Origin: Prochlorococcus sp. AG-402-N08
GTDB lineage: Bacteria; Cyanobacteriota; Cyanobacteriia; PCC-6307; Cyanobiaceae
Direction: 5' to 3'
Assembly (NCBI GenBank): GCA_003216535.1
Contig: QCIS01000006.1
Span: forward strand, 49,394 to 113,393
DNA length: 64,000 bases
Part shown: one piece after another, positions 57,901 to 64,000 of the stretch
Position numbering within the stretch: the first letter of the stretch is position 1
How the letters are laid out: the number at the start of each line of letters is the position of its first letter
The notes under the pieces: model-generated
The model's database searches: none
What the model saw: the letters and a program-made list of their open reading frames with translations, nothing else
Told to the model about the DNA's origin: nothing
Made by a program: the position numbers and the translations under genes

Positions 57901-58347
57901 TTGCAATATTTTTCTAAAAAAAAACTTGTTCTTCCAGAAGGGTATTTTGTTAACTCTTCTCAAATCCCATTAGCTAAAGAAGTTAACAAACTTTTAGCTA
58001 ATTGTGGTTGTGAGACATTTCCAATTAAACCTCTTTCTGATGCTATTCAGAAAAGTAATTTCTTTTTTACCATACAGAATGAATTAAAAAATAAATTATT
58101 TGGCTTTGTAAGGGTTACCTCCGACAGGGGATTGAATGCTAACTTGTGGAATTTAAGTGCATTGCCAGATAATAACCAGAAACTTTATTATTCAATATTG
58201 CTTCAAGTAACTCTTGAGAAAATAAATAGAGAAATGCCTGGATGCAGTATTTCTGTCCAGGCTCCAGTATCTTCGTTTATAAGTTTAGAGGAAAATGGAT
58301 TCATACTAGATCCAAATGGAATAAGAGTAATGGGATATAAACTTTAA
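57901..58347 (+). CDS. GNAT-like acetyltransferase, tentative
   Basis: 148 residues from TTG 57901, 3 bases after the ppc stop. FFTIQNELKNKLFGFVRVTSDRG with ANLWNLSA, a Gln/Tyr-rich helix, and a C-terminal LEENGFILDPNGIRVMGYKL resemble the fold order of small GNAT acetyltransferases, but the acetyl-CoA loop (Q/RxxGxG/A) is not convincing. It is possibly co-transcribed with ppc. The substrate is unknown. Confidence 0.5.
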   Translation: MQYFSKKKLVLPEGYFVNSSQIPLAKEVNKLLANCGCETFPIKPLSDAIQKSNFFFTIQNELKNKLFGFVRVTSDRGLNANLWNLSALPDNNQKLYYSILLQVTLEKINREMPGCSISVQAPVSSFISLEENGFILDPNGIRVMGYKL

Positions 58348-58358
58348 AAATCATTTTA

Positions 58359-58432
58359 CGAGCATGGAGGGATTTGAACCCCCGACTCTCAGAACCGGAA
58401 TCTGATGCTCTATCCAACTGAGCTACATGCCC
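58359..58432 (-). tRNA. tRNA-Arg (anticodon CCG)
   Basis: 74-base cloverleaf on the minus strand. The acceptor GGGCATG pairs with CATGCTC (one G-T), D arm TAGCTCAGTTGGATAGAGCA, anticodon stem TCAGA/TCTGA with loop TTCCGGT (anticodon CCG, reads CGG), T arm GGGGGTTCAAATCCCTC. No CCA encoded. Confidence 0.95.
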
Positions 58433-58509
58433 TTTAATTTTTCAATTTCTTTAAAGAGAATCTAAATATTTTAAACTTAGCTAATTTAATTAATGAATGC
58501 ACAAAAAAA

Positions 58510-59604
58510 ATTTTTTTAAATAAATTAAAAATTAAAAATTTTCGGAACCATAAAAGTTTTGAAATTGATCTAAAAGAGCAAAGAGCAATTGTTCTTGGCT
58601 GCAATGGTATTGGCAAGTCAAATTTACTTGAATCGGTTGAATTTTTAAGTCAATTAAAATCTAATAGAGCACTAAGCGATAAAGATTTAATAGAGAACGA
58701 GAGTGATATGGCTGTAGTTATAGGACAGATAAATTTTAAAGACGATTTAAAGTTAAATTTATTCCGAAAAGGGCCTAAAAGAATTTATGTCAATGAATCA
58801 ATCTTGAAAAAACAGAGTGAAATAAAGAATTATATTCGGAGTGTATGTTTCTGTTCTAATGATATAGATATTGTTAGAAGTGAACCCAGTTATCGAAGAA
58901 CATGGATTGATAAAGTCGTATCTCAGCTTGAACCAGTATATTTAGATCTAATCAGTAGATTTAATAGGCTTTTAAAACAAAGAAGTCATTTTTGGCGTTC
59001 GGAAAGTTTCTTAAAAACCCAATCCACAGATATTGTTGAAAGCTTTGATATTCAAATGTCAATAATAAGTACAAGAATTTTTAGGCGCAGAAGAAGAGCT
59101 TTATTAAAAATAAAACCATATGTTGAATATTGGCATAATCATTTAAGTAAATCTCAAGAGCAAATAGACATAAATTATCTTTCGGGGATACAAAATATAA
59201 GTCCAGAAGAAGAAGAAGAAGAAGAAGTTATTAGTAAAAAAATAGCAGCACAACTGTTAAATCAGCGTTCAATAGAAGCATTGACTGGTAAATGTAATTT
59301 TGGACCTCATCGTGATGATGTTGAGTTTCTAATCAATAATGTTTCAGTTAGAAAATATGGTTCCTCAGGACAGCAAAGGACTTTTATCTTGGCTTTAAAG
59401 ATGGCTGAACTCGATTTATTAACTAAAACATTAAATGTTCCTCCAATACTTATATTGGATGATGTCTTAGCGGAATTAGATTTAACCAGACAAAATTTGT
59501 TATTAAATTCTGTTGGTAAAGATAGTCAATGTTTTATAAGTGCGACACATTTAGATAAATTTAATCAGTCTTTCTTAGGCTCGTCACAAATGATTCACTT
59601 ATAA
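58510..59604 (+). CDS. recF: DNA repair protein RecF, start codon unresolved
   Basis: About 365-residue SMC-like ATPase that loads RecA at gaps. The true N-terminus lies upstream of the first in-frame ATG (58708): the frame reads IFLNKLKIKNFRNHKSFEI from 58510, and Walker A GCNGIGKSN lies at about 58594-58620. The rest has the signature SSGQQRTFILALK and Walker B ILILDDVLAELD. The frame is open from the TAA at 58435, but no ATG, GTG or TTG occurs in it before 58708. ATT at 58510 fits the usual RecF start position. Alternatively an indel in the A8T7 run at 58503-58517 hides an ATG at 58493 or 58497. Confidence 0.85.
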   Translation: MFLNKLKIKNFRNHKSFEIDLKEQRAIVLGCNGIGKSNLLESVEFLSQLKSNRALSDKDLIENESDMAVVIGQINFKDDLKLNLFRKGPKRIYVNESILKKQSEIKNYIRSVCFCSNDIDIVRSEPSYRRTWIDKVVSQLEPVYLDLISRFNRLLKQRSHFWRSESFLKTQSTDIVESFDIQMSIISTRIFRRRRRALLKIKPYVEYWHNHLSKSQEQIDINYLSGIQNISPEEEEEEEVISKKIAAQLLNQRSIEALTGKCNFGPHRDDVEFLINNVSVRKYGSSGQQRTFILALKMAELDLLTKTLNVPPILILDDVLAELDLTRQNLLLNSVGKDSQCFISATHLDKFNQSFLGSSQMIHL

Positions 59605-59656
59605 TTTAAAAAAGGAATGATTTTTAGCTAATCTTAATTTCATATAAATTTCTTAA

Positions 59657-60091
59657 ATGGAAATCTACAAAAAAAGTAAAATTTTAAGTTCGTTAAGTAA
59701 TGAGCAAAAATTAAGTCATCAAAGTAAACATCTTTTGTTGGAACTTTATAGATGCGATCGCGAAAAATTAAATGATGAATCCTTTTTGCGCTGTATTTTA
59801 AATAGAGCTGCTAAATTGGCAAATGCAACAGTTTTGAATTTGATAAGTAATAAATTTGAGCCTCAGGGGGTTACGGCAATTGCATTACTGGCAGAATCTC
59901 ATATTTCAATACATACTTGGCCTGAATCTAATTATTCGGCAGTCGATATTTTTACATGTGGTCAAAATATGATGCCTGAACTAGCTAGTCAATATTTAAT
60001 TGAATCTTTGATGGCTAAAGAACATTCTTTGCGTGTCATTGAGCGAAATCCACCTTCAGCAGTCTCTAATCAGATCAGAACGGTTGCTTGA
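59657..60091 (+). CDS. speD: S-adenosylmethionine decarboxylase proenzyme
   Basis: 144-residue pyruvoyl enzyme of spermidine synthesis. Self-cleavage is expected before Ser81 in LLAESHISIHTWPE; His86 and Cys101 lie +5 and +20 from it, the spacing of the small bacterial type. The N-terminus is about 18 residues longer than in the shortest homologues. It contains the octamer GCGATCGC at 59754-59761, rare in such AT-rich DNA. Convergent with larE (6-base gap). Confidence 0.93.
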   Translation: MEIYKKSKILSSLSNEQKLSHQSKHLLLELYRCDREKLNDESFLRCILNRAAKLANATVLNLISNKFEPQGVTAIALLAESHISIHTWPESNYSAVDIFTCGQNMMPELASQYLIESLMAKEHSLRVIERNPPSAVSNQIRTVA

Positions 60092-60097
60092 CAATAT

Positions 60098-60943
60098 TTA
60101 CCTATTTAATTTTCCGCTTACAAGTCCCTCAAGATCTAAACTTGTGCAATTAAATCCTAAATTAGAAAAATATTGAACTAACTCACTAAAATTATATTTG
60201 TTAAAAAAATGCTTTAATTCATCTTGGGGAATTTCTATTCTTGCAGTTGAGCCTTGGCATCTAACTCTAACCTCCGATATTCCACATTCTTTAAGATATT
60301 CTTCTGCTTTCTCAACCATTTTTAGCCTTTCACTAGTTATTTCATGGCCATAAGGAAATCTTGATGATAAACAAGGTTGAGCAGGTTTATCCCACCAAGG
60401 AAAACCCAATGCTCTTGATATATCCCTAATGTCTTGTTTTGAGACTTTAAATTTTGCAAGAGGAGAGATAACTCCTGCTTGTTTTGAGGCTTGTATACCT
60501 GGTCTGTAATCTTTAAGGTCATCCAGATTAACTCCATCTAAAACTATCTTGTAATTAAGTTTTTTCGAGAGGTAGGTTGTATGTTTGTGGAGCTCTTTTT
60601 TGCATGCAAAGCACCTATCCTTAGGATTTTCACTGTAACTTGATTGGTCTAATTCTGATGTTTTAATCTCTACATGCTTTACTCCAATCCATTTTGCTTG
60701 CCTTCTTGCTTCTTCACGAAGAGTAGTGGCTAATGCAGGAGAAATTCCAGTTATGGCAATTGCTTTGCTACCTAATTGCTCGAATGCTAATGATGCTACT
60801 AATGTACTGTCAACTCCTCCGGAATAAGCAATACAAACACTATCAAGATTCTTAATGTATCTTCTAATTGTATAAAGCTTTTCATTTTGTTCATCAGAGA
60901 GAATTTCTAGTTGATTGAACATGCTAATTACTTTAAAATTCAA
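60098..60943 (-). CDS. larE: LarE-type ATP-dependent sulfur transferase
   Basis: 281 residues (274 if the ATG at 60922 is used, MFNQLEILSD). It is a PP-loop ATPase with YSGGVDSTLVA near residue 40. The LarE mark KPAQPCLSSRFPYG contains the Cys that gives up its sulfur in Lactobacillus LarE when building the nickel-pincer cofactor. RCFACKKELH adds two Cys. LarB and LarC are not nearby, so the cofactor role is inferred from LarE alone. A related PP-loop thiolase role is possible. Confidence 0.82.
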   Translation of the reverse strand: MNFKVISMFNQLEILSDEQNEKLYTIRRYIKNLDSVCIAYSGGVDSTLVASLAFEQLGSKAIAITGISPALATTLREEARRQAKWIGVKHVEIKTSELDQSSYSENPKDRCFACKKELHKHTTYLSKKLNYKIVLDGVNLDDLKDYRPGIQASKQAGVISPLAKFKVSKQDIRDISRALGFPWWDKPAQPCLSSRFPYGHEITSERLKMVEKAEEYLKECGISEVRVRCQGSTARIEIPQDELKHFFNKYNFSELVQYFSNLGFNCTSLDLEGLVSGKLNR

Positions 60944-61030
60944 ATTACCTATGAATAGGTTGAATTTATTATTAAATCTTTAATAATATTCTTATCTATA
61001 TCTTAGATTAAATTTACTGATTTTGTTCAA

Positions 61031-62191
61031 TTGACGAATACGAGTAGAAATAGAGGAATTGGAATTGTCACAGCAAGTGACAGTCAAGAGAGATCAAAAG
61101 GTCAATTACATATTTATGATGGAGAGGGTAAGGGGAAAAGTCAGGCTGCTTTGGGAGTAGTTCTCAGGACAATAGGATTAGGAATATGCGAAAAAAGACA
61201 GTCAAGAGTTTTACTTCTAAGATTTTTAAAAGGCCCTGAGAGACCATATGACGAGGATTCAGCTATAGAGGCTTTACAAAGAGGCTTTCCACATTTAATT
61301 GACCATGTAAGGACAGGAAGATCCGAATTTTTCACTGCTGACCAAGTGACAAAGTTTGATGTTGGTGAGGCCGAAAGAGGTTGGAATATTGCTAAAGGAG
61401 CAATTGCTAGTTCTCTTTATTCTGTAGTTGTACTAGATGAGTTAAATCCAGTTCTTGATTTAGGAATGCTTGATATCAATGAAGTAGTTGATACTCTGCA
61501 AAATCGTCCAGATGGATTAGAAATAATTATTACTGGAAGGGCAGCCCCACCCTCTTTGGTAAGAATATCTCAACTCCACTCAGAAATGAGACCACGTTTG
61601 ATAGGAGACTTATCAGAACTATCCAAACAAAGTAGTTCTAGTGGTGGAATTGAGATTTATACAGGTGAAGGAAAGGGTAAATCCACAAGTGCACTCGGGA
61701 AGGCTCTTCAAGCTATTGGTAAAGGAATATCTCAAGATAAAAGTCATAGAGTTTTAATATTACAGTGGTTAAAAGGTGGAAATGGCTATACCGAAGATGC
61801 TGCTATAGAAGCTTTGAGGGAGAGTTACCCTCATTTAGTAGATCATTTGCGTTCAGGCAGAGATGCCATCGTATGGAGAGGTCAACAACAACCAATTGAT
61901 TATGTTGAGGCTGAAAGAGCATGGGAAATTGCTAAAGCTGCTATTTTGTCTGGCTTGTATAAAACAATCATTTTAGATGAATTAAATCCAACTGTTGATT
62001 TAGAGTTGTTACCTGTGGAATCAATACATCAAACGCTTTTAAAAAAACCAGCAGATACAGAAGTTGTAATTACTGGAAGGTGCAAAAATGAACCTTCATA
62101 CTTTGAACTAGCTGATGTTTACTCTGAAATGGTTTGTCATAAGCATTATGCAAATGTGGGAGTTGATTTAAAAAGAGGAGTTGATTACTAA
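61031..62191 (+). CDS. cobO: Tandem-duplicated CobO-type cob(I)yrinic acid adenosyltransferase
   Basis: 386 residues from TTG 61031, consisting of two CobO/BtuR domains in a row. Repeat 1: P-loop GEGKGKS (31-37), LRFLKGPE, GEAERGWNIAK, VLDELNPVLDLGML, IIITGRAAPPSL. Repeat 2, about 181 residues later: P-loop GEGKGKS (212-218), LQWLKGGN, VEAERAWEIAK, ILDELNPTVDLELL, VVITGRC, and the usual CobO end (KHYANVGVDLKRGVDY). The enzyme adds the adenosyl group to corrinoid for vitamin B12. A normal CobO is about 200 residues and dimeric. It overlaps the convergent moeB-like gene by 4 bases. Confidence 0.88.
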   Translation: MTNTSRNRGIGIVTASDSQERSKGQLHIYDGEGKGKSQAALGVVLRTIGLGICEKRQSRVLLLRFLKGPERPYDEDSAIEALQRGFPHLIDHVRTGRSEFFTADQVTKFDVGEAERGWNIAKGAIASSLYSVVVLDELNPVLDLGMLDINEVVDTLQNRPDGLEIIITGRAAPPSLVRISQLHSEMRPRLIGDLSELSKQSSSSGGIEIYTGEGKGKSTSALGKALQAIGKGISQDKSHRVLILQWLKGGNGYTEDAAIEALRESYPHLVDHLRSGRDAIVWRGQQQPIDYVEAERAWEIAKAAILSGLYKTIILDELNPTVDLELLPVESIHQTLLKKPADTEVVITGRCKNEPSYFELADVYSEMVCHKHYANVGVDLKRGVDY

Positions 62192-63351
62192 CTTATTCTT
62201 AAAAAATTATTTGCACAATATTTTTTTATTTTTTCAATGCCGCCTTCAATAGATCTTGACTGAATTTTGAATTTAGACAAGATTCTTGAAGCTTTTTCAG
62301 AGCGTTTCCCCGATTTACATATAGTGAAAACCTCTTTATTTAAACTTTCTTTTTGAATAAATTTTAAGTCAGATTCTTGCTTCAAATTACTCAGGGGAAT
62401 TGAGATAGATCCCTCTATTGCGGATTTAGAAAACTCTTCATTTTCTCTAACATCAATTAAAAGAATTTTGTTAGGTTTTGCTTTGTATAAACTATTAAAG
62501 TCATTAGCATTAATACTTTTAATTTCATCGTTTTTCCAACAATATTCATCACTATTATAAAAGCTCTCAAACTGAGACAGATTTTTTATTCGTTTATTTA
62601 ACTGATCACTTTTTAGATGTAATTTTTTCATATTCATATTAAATAGATCAAAAATTAAAATTTTCCCATCTAAAATTTCACCTTTTTTCAAAATGATTTT
62701 GATAATTTCATTAACCTGAAGAATTCCTATTAAACCTGTTGAAACACCTACTACCCCGTATTCTGCACAACTAGGGACAGCATTTTTTGTAGGTGATTCT
62801 GGAAGTAAGTCTCTTAAATTAGGACTATTTTTATGTAAATTGAAAACACTCACTTGCCCTTCAAAGCCTTGTACACTTCCAAAGACTAGGGGTTTTTTTA
62901 ATATCAGGCATGAATCATTTATTAGATATCTTGTGCCAAAGTTATCCGAGCAATCACAAATAACATCAAACTCCCTTATTAATTCAAGAGCATTTTTAGG
63001 ATTTATTCTCTCTGAAAAGGTTAATATTTCACAATTAGGATTGAATTTTTTAATTCTTTCCCTAGCAGAATCAATTTTAAGATTGCCAATAGTATTTGTT
63101 TCATGAATTATCTGTCTTTGGAGATTAGACTTTTCAACTTGATCGTTATCAATTATTCCAATTCTCCCAATTCCTGCTGCAGCTAGATAAAGCAAAACGG
63201 AAGAACCAAGACCACCTGCTCCGATGCATAATACTGAGCTGTTTTTAAGATTTAGTTGGCCCTCATAACCTATCTCTTTGAGGGTCAAATGTTTTTGATA
63301 TCTTTCTTCTTCATCAGAGTTTAAGAAATTAATTTTTATATCTTTGGACAT
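62188..63351 (-). CDS. moeB: MoeB/ThiF-type adenylyltransferase with rhodanese domain
   Basis: 387 residues. The E1-like domain (about 1-260) has GAGGLGSSVLLYLAAAG, VEKSNLQRQIIH and CDCSDNFGTRYLIND. The C-terminal rhodanese (about 285-387) has LIDVRENEEF and the sulfur-accepting Cys in ICKSGKRSEKA. It adenylates the C-terminus of a small sulfur carrier such as MoaD or ThiS and may deliver sulfur. The paired Cys of the MoeB zinc site are missing (SPNLRDLLPE in place of the first pair; none later). With thiC in the window, a thiamine role is plausible. Confidence 0.9.
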   Translation of the reverse strand: MSKDIKINFLNSDEEERYQKHLTLKEIGYEGQLNLKNSSVLCIGAGGLGSSVLLYLAAAGIGRIGIIDNDQVEKSNLQRQIIHETNTIGNLKIDSARERIKKFNPNCEILTFSERINPKNALELIREFDVICDCSDNFGTRYLINDSCLILKKPLVFGSVQGFEGQVSVFNLHKNSPNLRDLLPESPTKNAVPSCAEYGVVGVSTGLIGILQVNEIIKIILKKGEILDGKILIFDLFNMNMKKLHLKSDQLNKRIKNLSQFESFYNSDEYCWKNDEIKSINANDFNSLYKAKPNKILLIDVRENEEFSKSAIEGSISIPLSNLKQESDLKFIQKESLNKEVFTICKSGKRSEKASRILSKFKIQSRSIEGGIEKIKKYCANNFLRIS

Positions 63352-63645
63352 TGAAATCCTTTAATTTTTGCGAGATAAACTATTAAAATATAATAATTAA
63401 AATAAAAATTTTAGACTTTTAAACTTTTATTATTACTTCGATTTATTAATGTTTTTGTTAGAACTAGACCATAATGTGAAGTTTTTATAAATCAATTTTA
63501 AGTTTAAATATCTTCAGAAAGCATATATACCAACGCCTCTAAAAAAATACAAAATGTTTCGGTTCGGAATTTTGCACAACAAAAAGGTAGTCAATAGACG
63601 TTTTTTCCGATACTGTCTGGTTCATATATTAAGTTTACTGAATTC

Positions 63646-64000
63646 ATGAGTGATAACACTCCAGAGTCAAACCAAAACTCCGGCTCCGATACAAGCTCAG
63701 AAACCAAAAGTTTTTCAGAGAAGTACTCTGATGTTATGGGAAAAGTCAACGAAACCCTCGGTAATGTTGATTGGACTCAAATGGGCAAGTACGGCAAGGC
63801 GGCAGGCATAATTGCTGTTGTCGTAATAGCTCAGATAATCATTAAAGTTGTCATTGACACGATAAACTTTTTCCCAATTCTTCCCGGCTTGCTAGAACTT
63901 CTGGGAGTAATTGTTGTCGGTCAATGGAGCTGGCAAAATCTTCGTACCAGTGAAAATCGTGAAGCTGTTTTAGATAAGGTACAAAATCTTAAGAAGACAT
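63646..64000 (+). CDS. CURT1/CAAD-domain thylakoid membrane protein, 5' part
   Basis: The frame starts at ATG 63646 and runs off the right edge (118 codons seen). A Ser/Asn/Thr-rich N-terminus (SDNTPESNQNSGSDTSSE) leads to an amphipathic helix, two hydrophobic segments (IIAVVVIAQIIIKVVIDTI; LPGLLELLGVIVVGQWSW) and a basic helix. The LPGLLELLG motif and layout fit CURT1-type proteins that curve thylakoid membranes. Codons are richer in G and C than in neighbours, suggesting high expression. The 294-base gap upstream holds a possible -10 TATATT (63625-63630) and nothing else I can name. Confidence 0.82.
   Translation, partial: MSDNTPESNQNSGSDTSSETKSFSEKYSDVMGKVNETLGNVDWTQMGKYGKAAGIIAVVVIAQIIIKVVIDTINFFPILPGLLELLGVIVVGQWSWQNLRTSENREAVLDKVQNLKKT

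Noticed and set aside
58708..59604. recF starting at the first in-frame ATG (58708)
   Set aside because: This would remove the Walker A motif and the conserved RecF N-terminus, which are clearly encoded upstream in the same frame.

Overview
The window looks like an ordinary piece of core chromosome from a high-light-adapted Prochlorococcus (marine picocyanobacterium). The evidence is the very AT-rich DNA and short intergenic gaps, photosystem I genes (psaC, psaD), an ho1-pebA-pebB bilin operon with no phycobilisome genes nearby, cyanobacterial-type gshA, a PanC-Cmk fusion, NdhS, an RpaB-type regulator and CURT1/CAAD and CCB-like proteins. I cannot name the strain. I see no insertion sequence, prophage, integrase, CRISPR array or rRNA.

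Layout. 1-11 kb: a gene cut by the left edge, a tandem pair of CrcB/Fluc fluoride channels, the Mg2+ channel mgtE, a group 2 sigma factor, an alpha/beta hydrolase, a PfkB sugar kinase, tsaE, ahcY, a DedA protein, ssb and the mreBCD cell-shape operon. 11-17 kb: an rpaB-like response regulator, lysS, smpB, ruvB, a TPR protein and an M20 amidohydrolase. 17.4-22.6 kb: a THI-box riboswitch with an atypical pyrophosphate arm, then thiC, convergent with a leftward acpP-fabF-tkt group. 22.6-27 kb: psaC, glmS, rimM, ndhS, rnc, rnpB (RNase P RNA) and tRNA-Arg(CCT). 27-36.5 kb: two unknown proteins, glgP, a CPA2 antiporter, a second alpha/beta hydrolase, an aldose-epimerase-like protein, a four-carbon acid sugar kinase family protein and icd. 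36.7-43.5 kb: ho1-pebA-pebB, a small tyrosine phosphatase, panC/cmk, purM and two unknown proteins. 43.7-51.6 kb: tRNA-Cys, an LpxB-related protein, an RNase D-like exonuclease, a CCB-like membrane protein, hemF, mrp, rodA and a sensor-kinase-like protein with a degraded ATPase domain. 51.7-64 kb: psaD, trpE, gshA, ppc, tRNA-Arg(CCG), recF, speD, larE, a tandem-duplicated CobO, a MoeB/ThiF-rhodanese fusion and a CAAD gene cut by the right edge.

How the genes fit together. The content is housekeeping plus photosynthesis: light reactions (PsaC, PsaD, NdhS, CCB-like, CAAD), tetrapyrroles (HemF, HO1, PebA, PebB, CobO), carbon flow (Tkt, GlgP, Ppc, Icd), wall growth (MreBCD, RodA, GlmS) and cofactors (ThiC, MoeB/ThiF-like, PanC, GshA, SpeD).

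I found no new multi-gene system. The observations most worth checking are: (1) the thiC leader, whose pyrimidine-sensing half is canonical but whose pyrophosphate half is zipped into a plain 9-bp helix with a loop complementary to the 5' flank; (2) recF, which has no in-frame ATG, GTG or TTG at its N-terminus and has an A8T7 run there; (3) the duplicated CobO; (4) proteins lacking family-defining residues (MoeB-like without zinc cysteines, Mrp without its CxxC, a histidine kinase without its N and G1 boxes, one CrcB copy without the pore Asn); (5) a symmetric -10 element between rnpB and tRNA-Arg.
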